Shown piece by piece: positions 1 to 12,911 of a stretch of DNA of 64,000 nucleotides. The notes beneath the pieces were generated by a model. That model was given only the letters and a program-made list of their open reading frames with translations, did not search any database and was not told the DNA's origin. The DNA is from Siphonodentalium dalli. Lineage: Eukaryota; Mollusca; Scaphopoda; Gadilida; Siphonodentaliidae. The number at the start of each line of letters is the position of its first letter. Within the stretch, counting starts at the first letter, position 1. The position numbers were made by a program, and so were the translations under genes. The stretch lies in contig CP136064.1 of the NCBI GenBank assembly GCA_032622095.1, forward strand, positions 180,020,011 through 180,084,010, read 5' to 3'.

Positions 1-239
1 TGCATTACTCAACCAGTTCCAAACAGCATGAATTGATCTAGAAGATATTTGTGAAAAAATGTCATATTTTCAACTTCCGGCGGCCATTTTGGTGGCCATC
101 TTGGATTGTGAATTTATATTTTGGCCCAACAAAGTGTCATTATGTCTTAGCTTCACGAAAATATATACATTTGTATACATTTTACTAGATTTTCCGCTAT
201 AATTTTCATAAAACTGGCTCATTTATAGTTCTCGAAAAT

Positions 240-870
240 GAATCGGGTTGGGGGGGGGGGGGGGTAACAAGTCTCGTTCTTATCAGAAAACGACATGAAT
301 ATATATTTCTTAAGTTGATCGTATCCATTTAGGGATGTATTGGTTGTAATAGTGCAACGTTCCAGGGGTGTACGCACATACACACACGTTGGACGAATGC
401 AATCATGTAAATAAAAGTGATTTTTTTACGTTTTGAGGGGTGACCCGATGACCCCATTATTATCTTAAAACCCCAGGAAAAGTTGCTTCTTAAGTTGTGT
501 TTTTATAATTAGCATATATCAAAGTACTTTGAGACCTAAAATTATGGATGTACGCGAAAGTGTAAAAAAAAGTAAAAAATCACGTTTTGGGGTTCAGCAT
601 GGGACCCCCTTTCTTATCTGAAAACCCCAGGAAAATCCCTTTCTTAAGTTGTGTTTTCTTTATCAGTACACTTAGGAGTAACATCAAACCAAAATTCATC
701 GATGTACGCGGAAGTGTAAATAGAAGTGATTTTTGGCACTTTTTGGGGTTCAGCAGCCCCTAAACCCCAGGAATGCGCAACTTAAGAAATCGGTTTTTCA
801 GAATGTTCCATTATTGGTACCAACTTTAGGAGGTCAAACCTTTTGTACGCAAAAGTGTAAATGGAACATA
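240..870. repeat. Degenerate tandem array, about 170-bp unit
   Basis: About three diverged copies of a unit follow one another. Recurring landmarks are a phrase like TGTACGCGAAAGTGTAAA, then a G-rich TTTTGGGGTTCAGCA stretch, then AAAACCCCAGGAAAA and CTTAAGTTGTGTTTT. The array starts after a run of about 17 G at 249. The first 240 bases of the window, with 'ggcggccatttt', resemble the unit of the array at 52.1-52.9 kb and may be a related repeat. No coding signal is seen. Confidence 0.7.
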
Positions 871-3560
871 TGCGGGCTCCCCAACTATTAGATAATTTTG
901 TAATTTACGGCGTATTACGCAGTAAACAAATACCCTACGCACGTGCGACGAAATAGTTCCCTAACAACAATTATGATTAAAAATACAAATCAAATACGAA
1001 TGCAAATGCACAATTATCATTAATGATAAACACAATCTCATGAACTCATTAATATGATGAATGAACAAAGTTTATTGACATTTGTTAGGCGCCTGCTATT
1101 TTAACAAGCACGGTTAGTACGCCGCTGCAAAATAGTGATCACGTGACCTTGCTTCCAGATTTGTGTGAATAGAATTGACAAAATAAATGTTGACAAAATG
1201 CGTGAAAATGTGATGTTGTCATGAGATGAGACCTTACTGTTTATTTGAAGCGTGATATGAGGTATAAAAATGGTAAGTGTGAGCATATGAACTTTTGTAT
1301 TATTTATGCAATATGGGAATGAAAAATGATAAAATGAAACGTGTAACGAGCGAGCCGCGAGAGATATTTCCGGTGAAATCGAATTATGAAAAGTGCGCAC
1401 ATGCATTTTATGATATTTGAGAAGAATGACTGAGATATTAGCTCCGACGTCTGCTTCGGTTGAGATTCCTGGGTGGATGTTGATGCGCCATCAGACCCTG
1501 CATCAATGGTGTGATCGGTCGACAGTTTTTTTTTTCTTGTGTGGACTGAAGAAGTTTGTGAGAAGAGCAGTTCCCGACGGTGGCCGCTTCTTGCATGATT
1601 TTATGTGCCGATTTCTATTAACTTCATTTTCAAGCTTCAGGTATCTTTAGCAATGAGGGCACGTATCACTCATGACGTCAGATCTTCAACCTGAAAATAA
1701 TAAATAAATGGTTATAACCCTTGCATTCTGGCAAAACACATCCAAATTAATTATTGAACAAGTATTGAATGACAAAGATATATTTGACAAGAACTAATAA
1801 GTTTCAAGTGAAATGTAAGTATGGATTACTCATTCAGATGTGTAAAGGATTCAGTTGGACATACATATAATGTACGTAATTATAGATGATCTACGATCTC
1901 AACGAGTTATGTTGGTATATCATATTTTATTAAAGGAGTTTGATTAATTTGATTCAGAACGAGTCGAAGATGAGTTGTGAATCAAATAAATCAAATAAGT
2001 TTAAAATATGATATATCAAACATAACGAGTGGTAGAATATGTAGATTTCTTTATCCGATGCGTTGGTGTTTTGATTTCCTCATTTGCATTTAGGTCAGTC
2101 AGGGTCAGCGATAATTAATTAGTAAGTATATCAAGAGATATAACATGGATTTTTAAGTGATATAATGGGGGTGTCATGTGATATAGTATAATGTATGTAT
2201 AATATGGGGTAAGTGCTCAGCTAATCAATGTCTGAGAAAGTCATGTGAGATAAAATAATAGTAATTAAGCAATCAAAGTTAATGTTACTGATTAAACTGC
2301 TCATGCTATCATAATGTGGATATCTTACCGCTTGATGATTCTGTTTGCCACCAAATATATCAATATCAGCTAATCATTGCAGTAAATGTAAAAAAGGTTA
2401 ATCATCGAAATCAGAGCAATAGTCGGTAAACCAGGGTAAACTAAAAATAAAATAAAATTGAAAGATGATACTAGTTGATAATCATAATATAAACTAAAAG
2501 ATAGATATAAAGCAGGAAAATGTGCAGAAAAGATATATGTAACCTGATGTAACTACAAAATGTAACGAGCAATAATGCCAAATGATTGTACGGACATACC
2601 GACGGACGTACGGACACAGACGTCGACTGTATACCCGCCCACTTTTTAAATCGGGGGCATATAAAGGGGCATAATAAGAGTAAATATATAGATAGGAGTA
2701 GTTGGATTGAATGACAAAGATGTGTAAATCTTTTGAAAATTACTTTTGTCGTGACATGTGACATATGCTGACATAATGCCATGCATATCAGCATATGTGA
2801 TACAATTATGGCCATGTGACCCTCAACGCGGGGCAACTCATTTTTAACCCTTCGAACACTGTGGCCCCAGAGCACTGATGATTAGTAGCACCCTAGCGTG
2901 GGGCTCCCACTCGTTCAAATAACCGCCGGTATTCTCATAATGTATCAGAATAATGTATAGTTAATAATATATAGTAGACACAGGTAGACATATAATAGTA
3001 AATCAAGAGTACAGCCGGTATACTGTAAACAGAAGACCAAATTGGAGTTATCTTCCCTACACCGACACAATGACGTTACGCTTACTGTGACCTCGTCTCC
3101 ACGGTCACGTCACTAAAGTGCACATCCGTGTATATTGATTTGGCACTAAATTGACCATTCGCGTTCAAACTCAAAGGGTTAAACATTATTTTAGGCCTAG
3201 CCTAGTCCTAAGTCGTAATGCGAGGTCGGTTCGGTGGTCATGCAGGCATATATAAAAGCTAATTCGTACACTGGTTCATATGCTCATTTTCCTTTTTGGT
3301 ATTACTATAGGCTCTAGACCTACTAGTTGATGCTGGTTGATGTCTGAAAAAAAGATAAATTTAATTTTGTGTATTTTTTTATTCTATTATAGGCCCTAAC
3401 ACTGGCCCTAGTTATTTTTTTGGTCATTCCAGGGGATTCAACATATTTTTCATCTACTCACACAGATGAATAGGCTGGGTTATAAATTTACCAATATAAT
3501 CACATCATATTCTACCTTTGTTCGATTGCTTAGAGTTCAATTTTGAACATGTTTGTAAAC
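871..3560. other. No gene recognised
   Basis: AT-rich sequence with only short, unconvincing open frames. It contains an imperfect hairpin (1902-2030). At 2575-2660 there is a short CGGACGGAC-rich stretch with a 'tatacccgcccact' phrase, which looks like an end fragment of the element found whole at 12912-13657 in the opposite orientation. I see nothing else. Confidence 0.5.
1902..2030. repeat. Imperfect inverted repeat, about 54-bp arms
   Basis: The left arm (from 'acgagttatgttggtatatc') and the right arm (ending 'gatatatcaaacataacgagt') are reverse complements with small indels. The loop, around 1956-1978, is about 23 bases. Size and AT content fit a small MITE or a decayed hairpin. No clear target duplication is visible. 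Confidence 0.6.
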
Positions 3561-3654
3561 AGGAAGTCAGCTGAGGAAGTAACATTTAATTTGGTCTTTC
3601 AAAGAAGGACCAATATAGGACGGTTGGTCGTAACAGAGTGGACCAACATAAAGC

Positions 3655-3791
3655 TTTGGGGTTTTGGGGTGGGTGTCTAAAATTTTATGAAAAAAAAATG
3701 CAAGAAAGGGTGGGTGGGTGTAAAAAAAATGGCAATGTAAAAAAAACACCCCCACGTCTCGCAACTTTTTTACGGCCCCCCCCCCTGGTTC
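3655..3791. mobile_element. End fragment of poly-G/C-tipped hAT-like element
   Basis: The stretch has the same composition as the right end of the element at 14064-15669: GGGGTGGGTGTC-like runs, A-rich spacers, 'acgtctcgcaac', then a run of 12 C ending in CCCTGG. The ORFs here on both strands are translations of low-complexity sequence. No matching left end with CAGGG was found, so it is probably a solo end. The family assignment is inference from the terminal pattern. Confidence 0.4.
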
Positions 3792-4419
3792 AGACAATGA
3801 TTTCTATGGAGTGGCGCGGTCGATTTGCATGAGAAATCGGTGATGTTATTAGAATGCTACATTCCCCAGTTGGCATAGCCCCCGAATACTAACTTATCAG
3901 TTTAACGCACCCGAACAAATACATAATATGTCTTTAAGTGATGAATGGTAATAATTCAAATTTATTAGAATTATTTGTCACCAGGAAAAGATATGAGACA
4001 AATAGAAATGAAAAAATTAACAGGAAAAATATCACACAACCAGATGAACTGATGGGAACGTACATGCATATAAATTCAGACTCCGAGCAAAATAAAACGT
4101 CAAAAGAGTTACACTTTTTGAAGCCTTTTCCTAGACTTGGTGTGATTTCCTAAAAAAAAATCGAGCTGTGACCCTTCTCAAAATAATATATATAAATAAA
4201 ATCCCGGACCCCTGTGGCATGGGTAATCCATGCACATACAAAATTTGAAAACTATCGGATATCTAAAACTAGAGCTATCATCCGGAAAACATCTTGGACG
4301 GACGGACACCGGTGATATCTATAGTCCTCCGGTAAAAAAAAATCGGGGACAATTAAGCAAGGAAAGTAGCATAGACATAATAACATGGCGATTAAATCGA
4401 CGATAAACCCGAAATAAAC

Positions 4420-5110
4420 CAACTAACTATAATCATATACCAATCCGTCGCTATCCCCTCCAAAAAGTTTAAACCAACTATATATAATCATACCGATCCG
4501 TCACTAACCCCTCAATATACATAAAACCAACTAACTATAATCATACCAATCCGTCGCTAACTCCTCCATATACATTAAACCAACTAACTATAATCATACC
4601 AATCCGTCGCTAACTCCTCCATATACATTAAACCAACTAACTATAATCATACCAATCCGTCGCTAACTCCTCCATATACATTAAACCAACTAACTATAAT
4701 CATACCAATCCGTCGCTAAATCCTCCATATACATTAAACCAATTAACTATAATACCAATCCGTCGCTAACCGCTCCAAAAACTTTAAACCAACTATAAAT
4801 AACTATAATCATACCAATCCGTCGCTAATCCCTCCATATACATTAAACCAACTATAACTGTAATCATACCAATCCGTCGCTAACTCCTCAATATACATTA
4901 AACCAACTAACTATAATCATACCAATCCGTCGCTAACTCCTCCATATACATTAAACCAACTAACTATAATCATACCAATCTGTCGCCAACTCCTCCATAT
5001 ACATTAAACCAACTAACTATAATCATACAAATCCGTCGCTGACCCCTCCAAAAAAATTTAAACCAACTAACACTATACTCATAACAATCGTGACCAATCC
5101 CCCCATATGC
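4420..5110. repeat. Minisatellite, 53-bp unit, about 13 copies
   Basis: Tandem copies of a 53-bp unit contain ACTATAATCATACCAATCCG, then TCGCTAACTCCTCCATATAC, then ATTAAACCA. Central copies (about 4545-4740) are nearly identical, while both edges are more diverged and carry CCCCTCCAAAAA variants. This gradient is typical of arrays that turn over by unequal exchange. Not coding. Confidence 0.9.
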
Positions 5111-6654
5111 ATTAAACAAAATATAATAAACAACGGAATAAACGGTGATTAGATATTGACAGTAGGGTATAACTTATCCATAAGTTATCCATAACTTATA
5201 AAACAATATTTGATTGAATTTGATCGAAGACTTGTATGCATGGAGACTAGATGCACTCAGATGAAAATAAAAATGATAAATGAGTTCTCCTAACATGTCA
5301 GCCATTACACGAGTAGATGTTTGCCAACAACCGAAAGGTAAGTATAGCATGGATCAATCTGTCACTATATCTTCGCAATCAAAAGTAGATGTTGCTTCAA
5401 TGGCACTTAACATAGAAATTACTCGATTTTGACACGTTCTGTGGATCAATATACGTACGTCGATAAAAACATGACATACGGAATGTGTGTACCATGCAAA
5501 TCAGAGAATCAAAAGGTCCCCCCGACATGTAGCGATGAGAGCGTTCCCATATTACTCTGGTAAGGTAGAAATGAAGAGCGTTCGCCTCACTTCAGTTCAG
5601 AATGTTAAATTCCCTTAAACATCAAGAGTTTAACGGACTTGATTTGAGGCTTAACATTTATGGGCTGCTTTGATAGAGCACGAATTAGAAAATGTCTCTC
5701 TATTATGTATCTCCGTCTCTTAACATCTATATCTATAAACATCAAAACTCAAAACATACTATAAAACATTTCTGGTGATATTCCATTCATAAACATAGTC
5801 TGTTTAAAAAAACGTATGAGGTGTTTTTCGATTTTGAATGAGTGTAAGGCGTGTGCGATTTGAGTGCGAAATCCCCCCACCCCCGCAAATACCAGGACAT
5901 TATTGTTATTGTCATTATGTTGTATATTAAATGTCTGAATATGTCCATGTATATAGACTACTGTCAATACAGCATAAGACAAAATTATCAAATACCTCTC
6001 TGTAAAATGAACCCATCTGCAATTTTAGAACGTATTATAAGTCAAATTGTCTGCTGCCATATATACTTGTACATGTATTAATGACGGGAATTTTGCATTG
6101 TTAAATATCCACATAGTGTTCAAGTCTCGAGATATACTTAGTAATTTATCGCTGTTGTGACATTACGACGATCAAATAGGTCGAACAGCACTCGATATGC
6201 CAATAGTGCTGAATGTGTCATTGTCGCAACATTTTGGCTCGTTAGATACCCAGCTATAAGAAAATGCGGTATTGGGTACCAAACTTTCTCTTTGTGGGTT
6301 TATGCTATAGAATTTATTATATTTCTTCTGGTTACATGAATGTCCCTGATTGAAAAAAACGTGTGACAGGAAAGCAAATACAGTTTTAAAGATGACTACC
6401 CATACGCCATGTGATCGGATTCAAGACTGTTGTATCGAACGTGTGCTGAAAACACAGCAAACATATCTAAATGATTACCCAACACGCCAAAATGTAGCGA
6501 CAATGACCCCATTCAGTACTAATAGCACGAAAGACTCGCTGAAGTCATAGAAATTGACCAGCTGACACATGAGTGTGACACACGCCGTTTCGTTTCACGT
6601 CCAAACGAGTCTGCGTACTGATGATATTCCATTCATAAACATAGTCTGTTTTAA
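5111..6654. other. No gene recognised
   Basis: AT-rich sequence with short open frames (at most 80 codons) lacking any recognisable domain. The phrase 'gatattccattcataaacatagtctgttt' occurs twice, near 5775 and 6623, so at least a short repeat is shared between these places. Nothing else is seen. Confidence 0.4.
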
Positions 6655-7010
6655 TGGCGATTTGAAAACTGAAATTATACTCGCTTTTGTTACGCCTCGG
6701 TCGCATTCAGGGGATAAAAACAGGTCGGTGAGCACGATAAATACTCTTCTATGCGGACTTTATAGTAGAGGAAAGACCGCGCAGTGGGTTAATTTTTCTG
6801 GGAAATAATTGCACGTAGGAACCACTGACCCTTCCAAAAGCAACTGACATTCTTATCCAGATTCATGTATAAAGTTACGTTCCCTTTGCCTCGACCACGA
6901 ATATGCTGTTATCGGGTTTCGAACCAGCCTCGCCATATATAGCTGAACGGCTTATATGCTGGCATAATGCGCGCCAAGCACTTTAGCAACTGAGCCACCG
7001 ACCGCCTTAA
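6655..7010 (-). mobile_element. tRNA-headed SINE, copy 1
   Basis: Read on the minus strand, the head (7005 down to about 6905) has an A-box-like TGGCTCAGTTGCTAAAG and a B-box-like GGTTCGAAACC, as in RNA polymerase III internal promoters. It is followed by a body that recurs at 35140-35405, with shared phrases such as 'gaggaaagaccgc', 'ggttaattt' and 'aaataa...cacgtag'. The spacing of A and B boxes is longer than in a real tRNA, so this is a SINE head, not a tRNA gene. A matching body segment ('cgcttttgttac...gtcgg') is also near 17280. Confidence 0.6.
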
Positions 7011-8311
7011 TAAATATATAACTAACAATACAGGGCTGCTTAGTTCTATTTCTAAATTCCACGAGAGCAGTCGTAAGTGCATGCATGCGCTGTTTTGGAG
7101 CGGAGTGTGCTTGCGACACTCCAAGTCATCAGGTTATATTTATCTAATTGGAACCTGACCATGCACTTAAGGTGTCGGGGTCTTCATTAAAAATCTTAGT
7201 TTTCGTGTGACAACGAATAATCAGCACAATTAGCGATTGAAACTAACAATATATTAAATCAGTTGAAGGAACATTAATACCAATGCACATATGAGGGTAT
7301 AGCACTTCACGTCAATAAGTTCGCCAAGTCAGAGAATGGAATCACTAAAAGTCTATAGAGCGCAAAGAATAGTACACATTAGGTCTGTACACACGTTCTT
7401 TGTTCGATTCTGCTTTATTTATGTCCCGATGAACATAACCAAGACCTGTTCACCAAAAGACACTTGTCACACGCAGTGTTGGCTCAGCGAGAGATTAGTT
7501 ACCTGTTGGATTTTAAATGGACGCTGTCATATGCAGTTTCGGGTTGGATTAATGCTGTGCTATTCTATTCACTGCATGGAAAATTAAAACTACGATGTGA
7601 GAACAATATCAACATGTCAATGTGGATGGGAAGCAAAATTGGCATCGTCGTTCTCGAAGTTTGTTGGTGGGGACAATTACTTTTTGGAGATTTTGATTAT
7701 TTGGTGCGAATACATCAGGTGTGATAACTTAATCTGGATCTCAGATCACTAAAGGCAGCAACCATGCACAGCGATGGGACACGGTTACTAATGGGTCGGA
7801 GAGCGGTCTCTGCTCCAAGTAAATACAACAGGTACAGGCTCAGCGTTTTGGGATCAAGGTGAGAATATGATTGTGAAATATAAAGTCCCGTGGCGATTTG
7901 CAACCTGAAAGAAACGGCCGCTGGGCCACACGTCCCCCGAATAAGCTACCTTTATTGCCGGTGCCCTTTTCTAGAAATGAAATATTTCATGGAACAATCA
8001 TTGAATAAAACTTTGCTTATATACTCAGTAAAAGATAACCATTATTCGAACTGTTCATGCGAGTAATCCATTACCAAATTTTAAAACAATCTGACAACTG
8101 AAACTAAAATTGTCATCCGGAAACCAAAATAATCGATAACTGATTCTTAGTTGACAAGGGCAATAACTCAAGTAAACATGGGCGGACCGAACCCAAATTA
8201 AAACTTGAAATGCATTTACATGTGAGCTATCCATATACCAAATTTGACAACAATCTGAGCACATTCGGAAACCAAAATAATCGGCAGATTATACGTCGAC
8301 TCTGGTAAATA
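7011..8311. other. No gene recognised
   Basis: Two overlapping open frames around 7336-7724 have no recognisable domain. A short direct repeat, 'aaccaaaataatcg', with surrounding 'aaatttgacaacaatctga', occurs twice between 8070 and 8285, suggesting a degenerate tandem duplication of about 185 bp. Nothing else is seen. Confidence 0.4.
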
Positions 8312-8398
8312 GCGAGTTTGCGATTTCAAACTGGTACACATACGGGTACGTATACGGGTAGCTACCCGTACCGGTACACGTTTTGTAATCGCAAACTG
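8312..8398. repeat. Short inverted-repeat element
   Basis: The ends GAGTTTGCGAT and ATCGCAAACT are reverse complements, and the middle contains the palindrome TACGGGTAGCTACCCGTA. A related end, 'gacgggtatcgcaaactc', lies at 17110 with similar 'acccgtacccg' interior, so this is a small dispersed inverted-repeat family rather than a chance hairpin. Confidence 0.6.
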
Positions 8399-8598
8399 TT
8401 TCACAGGTATAATTCAGCACACCGACTGGTACAGTATGGTGAGCAAACTGCAACAGAATTGATAAATGCTATATATAGAAAAATATTTATTCGCATTCGC
8501 TTTATTCTCCGACATTATACTCACCGTTATGGAGACGATATACCTCTGGATAAGCCGTTGCATTCATCAAGGATAAGGCGAAAGTGCCCGGGAAGGGG

Positions 8599-8740
8599 TC
8601 TGAAAATTCAAACTATTTTAGTCATTAATCGATCTGTCAATGAAATCATTTGTGAAATCCAATTGAAACCCTTCAATTGGATTTCACAAATGATTTCATA
8701 GACCGATTGATTAATGACTAAAATAGTTTGAATTTTCAGA
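8599..8740. repeat. Near-perfect hairpin, 69-bp arms, 4-base loop
   Basis: Bases 8599-8667 and 8672-8740 are reverse complements apart from a cluster of mismatches near the middle (CGATCTGTCA against CAATCGGTCT). The loop is ACCC. The open frame that runs through the left arm is incidental. The high identity suggests a recent inverted duplication or a hairpin MITE. No flanking target duplication was noticed. Confidence 0.9.
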
Positions 8741-11660
8741 TTGAGAAAATAGGTTATGATAGCTCTATTATACAATTAAAATTCTTTGTCGGTGTAAAGT
8801 GAATTGTTTTTAGTTTTAGACCCAGGGTCCAATAAAGTTCAAGGCCTACATGTAGTTTCAGTCAAATATAAGACCGAATTTGCCCTTTATATTTATGGGT
8901 TGGAATTTTACAACATATCGAAGGGTCGGGGCATGATATGGGAACATATATCCCAATAATTGGGATTTTGGTCTGGATCTAAACCCGGAGGTAATTTGAA
9001 AAGTTCAACTTAGAAACGACAAAGAGCGTTAAATAATAATCTATATTCATTATATGGTTTGAATACAGAACATATTCTCAACCTGTGTGTGAAACACAGG
9101 AAACAGATGAAACTCGCTCAGACTATGATAGGATTTTATACAGAGTATAAGTTTTTTTTATATATCTGTTATATCGGTACATGTCGTGTCTGTATCAACA
9201 TATAATTATTAACCCCACTACAATATACATTATTCTTGAAGTTCAAAAGCGCCATGTCAGTTGTTGGGTAAAATCTATTAAAATGAGTAATCAGTCACCA
9301 CCCACATACGATAAAGTAACTAAACCAAAAGTGTAACACTTGTATAAGTATAGGCTAATATCTGGAAAAAAACTGTAAATTATTTCAGCCAATGGATCCA
9401 TCGAGGCCGCAACCGCGATCGTTCTATTCGTGAAATAATGCACAGTCTGAAGCTGATATCCGACTTAATACATGGCCTGATCCAAACCGTCTCCTCTAAT
9501 CAGAATGGACTAACCCAAGATTGGATCAACATAGATGAGTTCTACTATGTGGTCGGTCCTGTCCATCCGTTCATTGTCGTGACAATCTTTACACGTTGTC
9601 AACATAACGGACTGGCAGTACCCCATTGTTTTTTTCAAACCGTTGACTGAACACGACGTTTTTGCTCTTACATTTCGGCAATTGTATTTTAAATTATTTA
9701 TCGCGTCGTATTTCGGATTTGGCGGAGAATTCTAAATTGAAACGTGGCATGCTTAGATTCGAGAAATTTTAACAGTGTGAACTTCAATGCCTGGAATTCG
9801 AAGTTAGACACCCCCACCCCGCGAGTGAAGAGGTAATATAAATATGGATATTCCTTATTATATACTTCCAGAGCACCATTATACTTGAAAAAATCATTGT
9901 ATATGAGATTTATGGAGGCACGGACTCAGTACGAGGGTTCTTTTTTTCAAATGTGCTTTCTTCAGTGAACATTACTGAACAAATTCTTATGTATTATCGA
10001 AATGGTCATGTATCGATTGGAATGGCACATTGAGATGTCCCTCAACTCAGATTAAGCTAGAAAAGCGGACCAGATTTTCGCCTAGTATGTCGGGGTTAGA
10101 ACCCGTGCCAACGTCGTCTACTATGGATATTATAGGATATATGCATATATATCTTTCGTGTGTTGGTCGAACCACTTTGTGTGGATACCACCAATTAACT
10201 GAACTCGAGGAAAGCCAAGAACCAGACACACCACTTCGTCTGGTGTCGGGGATCTAGCCTAGTGCATGATAATGTTCATTTCAACCGAATAAACATTTCC
10301 TGGGATGTCAATAACTTATATTAACGTCACAAAAGGAATCCACACATGGTATGAAAGTGGTTGGACTACTTTGTTAACTATCATCATCCAGATTTCAGAA
10401 CCTGGTATTCACAATATATCACTTTAATCTTGATACGGGACGCTACCCCTTATACGAATATAGTATCCACCTATCGGGGTCTATTCTATTTTGATATGTC
10501 GTGGTTATCAGTACGATTGGAACCTGCTAAGTTTAGCAAAACGAGGTTCAAATGGTGTTACCATGCAAATTAAATTCAATGTTACATCGCATATAATAGT
10601 GAGACTAGCAGGCCAAATGGCAGCCATATAATTAATTCTACTATTTATTTTGTTTGTTTGTAATTTGTAAACAAGAATATGTTGTTTCTTGCCTGCCAAG
10701 AATAATGGTATAGCTGAGAAGTACAATTCCAACTTCATATATATAGCACAATAAATAGTTGTGTATTGCTACCATATATGATACAATATAGGCATTTTCA
10801 ACTGAGGAGGTGTCATGAAAATAACTAACACCAACGCTTATCTGCATCATCAATTGCCATTTGATATGGTAACCACAACTATTTCTCAATTAGTACTCAG
10901 GCCTAGAGTATAGAACAGAAGGCTAGACATTGAGATGGTACTATTTGTCCCTCAAGCTAAGATGGAGGTCTACACATACTTTCTAATTTAACATAGAGAG
11001 TTGGATTTTCTCTTCAACTCCCACCTCACTTAATATCAGGAAATTTGAAGAGATGACACGAATGCAGTATAGGACATCCGTTAATTTGTATAAGAAATTA
11101 AAGCTATGCGCATTTACTGAAAAGTAGCCGATTAACCCATGATGGAATGTCAGGGCGACATTTGGTGGTGTAACGAACACTGACTTTTGTATTTTAACTG
11201 CCACTTTGGTAGCCATTTGGGATGATATTGAACAGTTCTGTTGAAGTTTGATAATAAATCCGCATGTGGCAAGAATTCCGCATGTGGCACTTACATGAGA
11301 TTCTTGAAAATCGCAAAATTTTTCATTTTCTGGTTCCATTTTGGCAGCCATCTTCGACTGGAATAACATTTTCCCGTGAATTTGGGTACTGTACTTTGAT
11401 AACTACTATTGATGAATTATCCTTACTGAAAAAAATGTACAACAGTTAAAAATATGCGCAAACTCCATCACTTCTTAGGACAACCCTGCAATTGAACTGA
11501 AATGACAATGACGTCAGCTTTGTGACGTCATAACTCCCTCCAGTCGCGGACCCATGAAGTCTGTAACAAACTTTTTCCGACAAAGTAAGTGATACCCTAT
11601 CATAATATCATAGTCTCTACATTTGTTCAAAAAATTCCTACGGAAGTACATAAGCGACTC
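8741..11660. other. No gene recognised
   Basis: No domain is seen in any frame. Around 10080-10240 the minus strand has 'cacgggttctaaccccg' and 'gtggttcgaccac', which look like polymerase III B-boxes, but no A-box at a sensible distance, so I do not call a SINE. At 11260-11360 phrases such as 'attttggcagccatcttcgactgg' resemble the repeat at 52 kb. Confidence 0.4.
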
Positions 11661-11662
11661 TA

Positions 11663-12907
11663 CTAGAGGATACATAGGGGTGTGCTTAATTCCGTTGCGG
11701 TTTCCTTCAAGAGTCGAGCCGGTATGTTATCCGGTCCAGAACTTTTATTTGCATTCAATGAGCGTAATTTATTTTCTACTGCATCCGGTGTAAGTTGTAA
11801 CTTGCATGTTGACAGATAATCCACCTCTGTGAATGGCTGGCATTGATGGCATTTTGTCCGATTTTGCTTTGGTGAACACTGATGCAAAGAATCGATTTAG
11901 AAGCTCGGCTTTTCCTTGATCGTCTGTCGTGAGCTGTGAATTATCACTTTCTTTTAATCGCTTATTCCTTTCTTCAGTTTTGTTTTGCTCTGGACATATT
12001 TCCAAAACGCTTTTGGATTTTTCTTACATTCTGAAGATAATTTCTTTTCGAATGATCGCTTGGCTTCTTTGATTCGAGCGTTTGCTAGTTCTCTCAGCTG
12101 TTTGTATTCTTTGTAAACGTTACCGTTCAGAGTTGAGTGGTATTTCTTTAAGCCCTCCTGTTTTGCCTTATTATAGATAACACGTCATTTATTCATCCAC
12201 ATGTTCTGCTGTTTCTTTTTCTTGTTTGTAGACATGGGGATGTGTTTATGTTTAAGTTTATCATAGAACATTTTCCAAGCATTTCTTATGTTGGTCTCGT
12301 TGAGCTCATTCCAATCTGCATCTTCTAGTTCTTTTTTGATACTCTGATAGTCTCCCTTATTGAATTGGTATGACTTCACTGGAGTGGCTTTAGGTGTTCA
12401 TATTATGTTTGTATCCAGACTTATTTCCAACATGTCGTGATCACTTTTACCTAGAGGAGAGTTATGTTGTATTTACAATATTATATCAGGATTGTTTGTT
12501 ATCACCAGATCGAGAATGTTGGGTGTTTGGTCGTTCCTGTGGCGTGTCGGTTCAGATATCAGTTGATGTAATAAGGTACCACTGAGTTACTTGACAAAGT
12601 CCAGTGCTGTTTCGTTGGATGCTAGACCAGTTTCTCTGATATAGGACTCCTATAGATATATGCATCCAATGAGAACTATTTCTTTTCGAATGGTCCATGA
12701 ATTCGCAGAATTCTATTTCGTTCATCCGCGCACATTCTTGAGCTCTCAGTGATATGTGTGTGTATATGAGAACGCCCCTTTTGGGATTAGCCCCCTGGAA
12801 CAGATCTTAGTTTTTCAATTGCAGTTCACTGGGTGAAATTTGATATTTGAAATTTTTCTGGAATGTTTCTGTGATACATATCAGAGCAGGGACTTTCAAA
12901 ACTATAA
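11663..12907 (-). pseudogene. LINE ORF2 remnant: endonuclease end, linker, start of RT
   Basis: Reading from 12907 downward, frames show in order an endonuclease piece with ALICITETF, then DQTPNILDLVITNN (end of an AP-type endonuclease), a linker ending in WMNK (12379-12185), a segment with LLNRFFASVF (about 12005-11830), and the first reverse transcriptase motif NKSSGPDNIPARLLKE (about 11760-11700). The RT then stops, so catalytic motifs A to E are missing. Several frameshifts separate the pieces. In the family this protein nicks target DNA and copies the element RNA. This copy cannot do so. It continues the ORF1 and ORF2 start at 13658-14055. It resembles Jockey/CR1/L2-type LINEs; the clade is not resolved. 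Confidence 0.85.
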
Positions 12908-12911
12908 TTAT

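Noticed and set aside
4420-5110. CRISPR-like array
   Set aside because: The units are directly adjacent 53-bp tandem copies without unique spacers, and the window is eukaryotic.
6905-7005. Possible functional tRNA gene
   Set aside because: A-box and B-box are present, but spacing is too long and no acceptor stem pairs, so it is called as a SINE head.
10060-10250. Possible tRNA or SINE head on the minus strand
   Set aside because: Two B-box-like motifs are present but no A-box at a usable distance, and no second copy of the body was seen.
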